NCBI RefSeq assembly: GCF_049562855.1
Contig: NZ_CP186925.1
Coordinates: 1-64,000, forward strand
Length of the DNA: 64,000 nucleotides
Source: Ruminococcus_C callidus
GTDB lineage: Bacteria > Bacillota > Clostridia > Oscillospirales > Ruminococcaceae
Direction: 5' to 3'
In this document: piece by piece, positions 61,071 through 64,000 of the stretch
How the letters are laid out: each line of letters starts with the position of its first letter
Numbering within the stretch: the first letter of the stretch is position 1
Translations under genes and position numbers: made by a program
The notes under the pieces: model-generated
What the model saw: only the letters and a program-made list of their open reading frames with translations
Told to the model about the DNA's origin: nothing
Database searches by the model: none

Positions 61071-61242
61071 GGCAATACCGCACAAAGAGCGTCTGGCGAC
61101 TTTGCACGCCATCTGCTTGCAAATTTCCCGTCATATTTCACAAAAATGCTCGTGAATACATCCAGTATTCACTCCGCTTTTTGTTTCATCTGACGAAAAA
61201 TTTGACGACGCATCTGTCGCACAATCTTTGTGCGGTATTGCC
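61071..61242. mobile_element. MITE B7 (172 bp)
   Basis: GGCAATACC ends with CACG on both sides (61067-61070 and 61243-61246). Confidence 0.92.
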
Positions 61243-61368
61243 CACGAAATATACGATTCTGATATGATTTTCATCAGAAAATGTACGTTTTTGCTAGTAA
61301 TCCGACAATCGTTATGCTATGATAGTTACAAATCAAGCGCACCACAGGTGCAGGAAGGAAACTGCCTT

Positions 61369-62874
61369 ATGATCAATATTCCGAAAATGAAAGTCGGCAT
61401 CGTTGCAGTCAGCCGTGACTGCTTTCCGGAAAGTCTGTCCGTGAACCGCCGCAAGGCTCTGGTCGATGCCTATACCCAAAAGTACAACGCAGAAGATATT
61501 TACGAATGTCCAGTCTGTATCGTGGAGAGCGAGATCCATATGGTACAGGCTCTGGACGACCTGAAAAAAGCCGGCTGCAATGCCCTGTGCGTCTATCTGG
61601 GGAACTTCGGTCCGGAAATTGCCGAAACGCTGCTGGCAAAGCACTTTGACGGTCCGAAGATGTTCTGTGCCGCTGCCGAGGAAAACACCGGCGTGCTTTC
61701 TTCCAGCCGCGGTGATGCGTACTGCGGCATGCTCAACGCCAGCTACAATCTGAAGCTGCGTGGCGTGAAAGCGTACATTCCGGAGTATCCGGTAGGAACT
61801 GCCGCAGAGTGTGCGGACATGATCCACGATTTCCTGCCCATTGCACGGGCGGTCTACGGGCTGAACCACCTGAAGATCATTTCCTTTGGCCCCCGTCCGC
61901 TGAACTTTCTGGCATGTAATGCACCCATTCAGCAGCTGTACAATCTGGGCGTGGAGATCGAAGAAAACTCCGAACTGGATCTGTTTGAAGCGTTCCACAA
62001 GCACGAAAACGATCCGCGGATTCCGGAAGTTGCGGCAGACATGGCAGCAGAGTTGGGTGACGGCAACAAGAAGCCGGACATTCTGCCGAAGCTGGCACAG
62101 TACGAACTGACGCTGCTGGACTGGATCGAGGAGCACAAGGGTTATCGGGAATTTGTTGCCATTGCAGGGAAGTGCTGGCCGGCATTCCAGACTCAGTTTG
62201 GATTTGTGCCCTGTTATGTGAACAGCCGTCTGACCGGCAGAGGGATTCCGGTTTCCTGCGAAGTGGACATCTACGGAGCACTCAGCGAATTCATCGGCAC
62301 AGTGGTCAGCGAAGACGCTGTCACTCTGCTGGACATCAACAACACGGTACCGGCAGACCTGTATGAAAAGGAAATTGCAGGGAAGTTCCCGTACCGTCTG
62401 ACGGACACCTTTATGGGATTCCACTGCGGCAACACCACCACCAAGAAGCTGGCGTTCTGCGAAATGAAATACCAGCTGATCATGGCACGGAGCCTGCCGG
62501 AGGAAGTGACACAGGGCACACTGGAGGGCGACATTCTGCCGGGCGATGTGACATTCTTCCGGCTCCAGTCCACCTCTGATGCGAAGCTGAATGCTTACGT
62601 AGCAGAGGGAGAGGTACTGCCGGCAGCGACACATTCTTTTGGTTCCATCGGCATTTTTGCGATTCCGGAAATGGCACGGTTTTATCGGCACGTACTGGTA
62701 GAGCACCACTTCCCGCACCACGGTGCGGTAGCATTCGGGCACTACGGCAAGGCAATCTACGAGGTATTCAAGTACTTAGGCGTAGACACAGGAGAGATCG
62801 GCTACAACCAGCCCAAGGGCATACGCTACCCCACAGAGAACCCGTTTGCAACAGCGGCGGCGGGTCGCCACTGA
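61369..62874 (+). CDS. L-fucose/L-arabinose isomerase family protein
   Basis: A 501-residue FucI/AraA-fold protein. Segments VCIVESEIHMVQALDDLKKAGCNALCVYLGNFGPE, ISFGPRPLNF, CEVDIYGALSEFI (metal/substrate region) and GFHCGNTTTK follow the family plan. ATG at 61369 with AGGAAGG upstream. The last residues (ATAAAGRH) are encoded by the start of repeat R4, so the natural C-terminus has been replaced or extended. Sugar specificity cannot be assigned; no kinase or aldolase is adjacent. Confidence 0.82.
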   Translation: MINIPKMKVGIVAVSRDCFPESLSVNRRKALVDAYTQKYNAEDIYECPVCIVESEIHMVQALDDLKKAGCNALCVYLGNFGPEIAETLLAKHFDGPKMFCAAAEENTGVLSSSRGDAYCGMLNASYNLKLRGVKAYIPEYPVGTAAECADMIHDFLPIARAVYGLNHLKIISFGPRPLNFLACNAPIQQLYNLGVEIEENSELDLFEAFHKHENDPRIPEVAADMAAELGDGNKKPDILPKLAQYELTLLDWIEEHKGYREFVAIAGKCWPAFQTQFGFVPCYVNSRLTGRGIPVSCEVDIYGALSEFIGTVVSEDAVTLLDINNTVPADLYEKEIAGKFPYRLTDTFMGFHCGNTTTKKLAFCEMKYQLIMARSLPEEVTQGTLEGDILPGDVTFFRLQSTSDAKLNAYVAEGEVLPAATHSFGSIGIFAIPEMARFYRHVLVEHHFPHHGAVAFGHYGKAIYEVFKYLGVDTGEIGYNQPKGIRYPTENPFATAAAGRH

Positions 62875-63420
62875 CCCTACGCCCGCGGCGGGTCGCCGCT
62901 GACCTTACGCCCCAATTTCAACTGTAAAAAGGGTAGTGTTACGGCGGCGGCAGCCGCCTGTATGCCCCGCCGGGGGAGTTTTGTTGATGTGTAATCTTCG
63001 GGTGATACTTGACCTTGTAGTACAGGTGGAATGCGAACTCTTTTCTTTTTTTGCTTCTTTTTTTCTTTTCAGTAAAGAAAAAAAGAAGCGTAACTCCTTG
63101 TGAAATCGGTTGTACATGAAAGATGATAAACAGATAAACTTGCAAACGCCGTATCAAATAAAGTTGACCGTTTGCACAAGTAACGCCCTAGAAAAACAAC
63201 ACTGCAAACAACTAGCGGCGTTGGCGAGCCCCAGGCGGACAGCGAGGTACGAGCGAATTCCGCCGGACGGTTTCGACGCGACTGCCCTAGAAGTTACGCT
63301 TTGCGTAGGAACCCCTCCACCAGCTTCGCTGGTCCCCCTCGTACTGAGCGGTCCCCTCTGCCCTGCGGACATCTCCCCACCCCGTGGGGAGTCACCCCTT
63401 TCAGGGGAGGCTATAAGCTG
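62855..63420. repeat. Mosaic intergenic repeat block 7
   Basis: R4 (~62860-62985) overlaps the isomerase 3' end. R1 with its CTTCTTTTTTTCTTT hairpin follows (~62995-63130), then R2 (~63135-63300) and long R3 (63310-63415). The order R4-R1-R2-R3 is the fullest version of the composite in the window. No gene. Confidence 0.85.
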
Positions 63421-63428
63421 ATATAATT

Positions 63429-63472
63429 AAAGCTGGTGAAAGAGTTCGATATAGAACTCCTTTACCAGCTTT
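63429..63472 (+). terminator. Terminator of the isomerase transcript
   Basis: AAAGCTGGT and AAAGAGTTC stem against GAACTC and ACCAGCTTT, then TT. Confidence 0.7.
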
Positions 63473-63562
63473 TCTGTTTCCCTTATGGGTAGGTTTGTAG
63501 CTGCAATTTTCTGCGGGACACAGTGGTCAAAGTCACAGATTCTGCAAAGTTGCGGTAAAATA

Positions 63563-63591
63563 TTGACAACCCCGCTGAAATGGGGTACAAT
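63563..63591 (+). promoter_or_regulatory. Promoter of the phosphofructokinase gene
   Basis: TTGACA (63563-63568), 17 bases, TACAAT (63586-63591), with a CCCC/GGGG dyad in the spacer. Confidence 0.78.
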
Positions 63592-63629
63592 AGAAGAAAG
63601 CGTTTTTTCGGGAGCATTTTCCGGATAAA

Positions 63630-63662
63630 GGCAACACCGCACAAGCTTTGTGCGGTGTTGCC
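63630..63662. mobile_element. Minimal MITE derivative (33 bp)
   Basis: GGCAACACCGCACA and its near complement joined directly, with TAAA on both sides (63626-63629 and 63663-63666). It is transcribed in the leader of the next gene. Confidence 0.85.
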
Positions 63663-63699
63663 TAAAAAATTACTTTGCTGCAAAAAAGGAGATTATTGT

Positions 63700-64000
63700 A
63701 TGAATATTGCTGTTGCCCAGTCCGGCGGACCGACCTGTGCCATTAACGCTTCACTGGTAGGCGTTTTTCGGGAATCCCTCAAGGAACCTGCAATTGATGC
63801 GATTTTTGGCTCTGTCAACGGTGTAGAGGGCATTATTCAGGATCACCTCATTGATCTGAAAACCATGATCCGCACCAATGAAGATATGGAACTGCTCCGG
63901 CAGACCCCTTCCACCGTGCTGGGTTCCTGCCGGTATAAACTGCCGGATTTTCACGAGGACAGCAGTGTCTACGAAAAGATCGCAGCTGTGCTGAAACGCC
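63700..64000 (+). CDS. 6-phosphofructokinase, PPi-dependent type (partial, 5' end)
   Basis: The first ~100 residues only; the gene runs out of the window. The start AQSGGPTCAINASLVGV at residues 6-22 and GSVNGVEGII have the pattern of the PPi-dependent group (PFP), rather than the ATP group with GGDAPGMN. RBS AAAAGGAG precedes the ATG. Glycolytic enzyme converting fructose 6-phosphate to the 1,6-bisphosphate. Confidence 0.82.
   Translation, partial: MNIAVAQSGGPTCAINASLVGVFRESLKEPAIDAIFGSVNGVEGIIQDHLIDLKTMIRTNEDMELLRQTPSTVLGSCRYKLPDFHEDSSVYEKIAAVLKR

Noticed and set aside
61083..61242. Short peptides inside MITE copies (for example those reading FHKNAREYIQYSLRFLFHLTKNL)
   Set aside because: The same frame recurs only because the MITE recurs; no ribosome site and it ends in the terminal repeat.

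Overview
The window looks like the chromosome of a spore-forming, dockerin-bearing anaerobic Firmicute. A relative of Ruminococcus (for example near R. champanellensis) is my inference. The reasons are genes for dipicolinate synthase, two dockerin proteins and a sortase-anchored cohesin-like protein, an Rnf complex, a predicted PPi-type phosphofructokinase, and moderately high GC. No rRNA, tRNA or CRISPR array was seen.

Layout: 1-3 kb holds an FkbM methyltransferase and an AEC transporter. From 3 to 10 kb the spore gene dpaA is cut in two by a ~5.15 kb element carrying a large serine recombinase, a cohesin-like wall protein and a dockerin protein. The missing 32-codon 3' end of dpaA lies directly in front of dpaB. 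Joining the halves at a shared CCG restores a 294-residue DpaA in frame. The element ends carry inverted 15-bp arms, as expected for serine-recombinase att sites. This is organised like the sigK skin element, but in the dipicolinate operon. From 11 to 23 kb is a minus-strand sugar-uptake operon with four permeases, a very large solute-binding protein, DUF5696, YIP1 and NHL/TPR proteins, and no ATPase. From 23.8 to 27 kb is a PadR/HAAS/DUF4097 envelope operon and a TraX-like gene.

From 27.3 to 35.4 kb is a compact phage head module (terminase, portal, tail-like proteins, capsid, protease) broken by repeats. From 35.4 to 37.3 kb and again from 43.4 to 46.1 kb are two oppositely oriented arrays with nine loci in total. 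Each locus pairs a 27-35 residue membrane peptide with a convergent small RNA and looks like a type I toxin-antitoxin unit. One is split by an IS3-family element. Between the arrays lie guaB and a 1078-residue dockerin protein. From 46 to 53 kb are rnfBAEGD, rnfC and apbE. From 53 to 64 kb are a histidine phosphatase, a UDP-sugar pyrophosphorylase, an FAD oxidoreductase with a GT39-like membrane glycosyltransferase, a sugar acetyltransferase, thioredoxin, a FucI/AraA-family isomerase and the start of a PFP-type phosphofructokinase.

Two classes of repeat pervade the window. One is a MITE family (six 172-bp GGCAATACC-ended copies with 4-5 bp target duplications, a related GGAAACACTG-ended subfamily, and short derivatives down to 33 bp). 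The other is a mosaic of intergenic repeat modules, called R1-R5 here, that fills seven blocks and has entered or abutted several genes.
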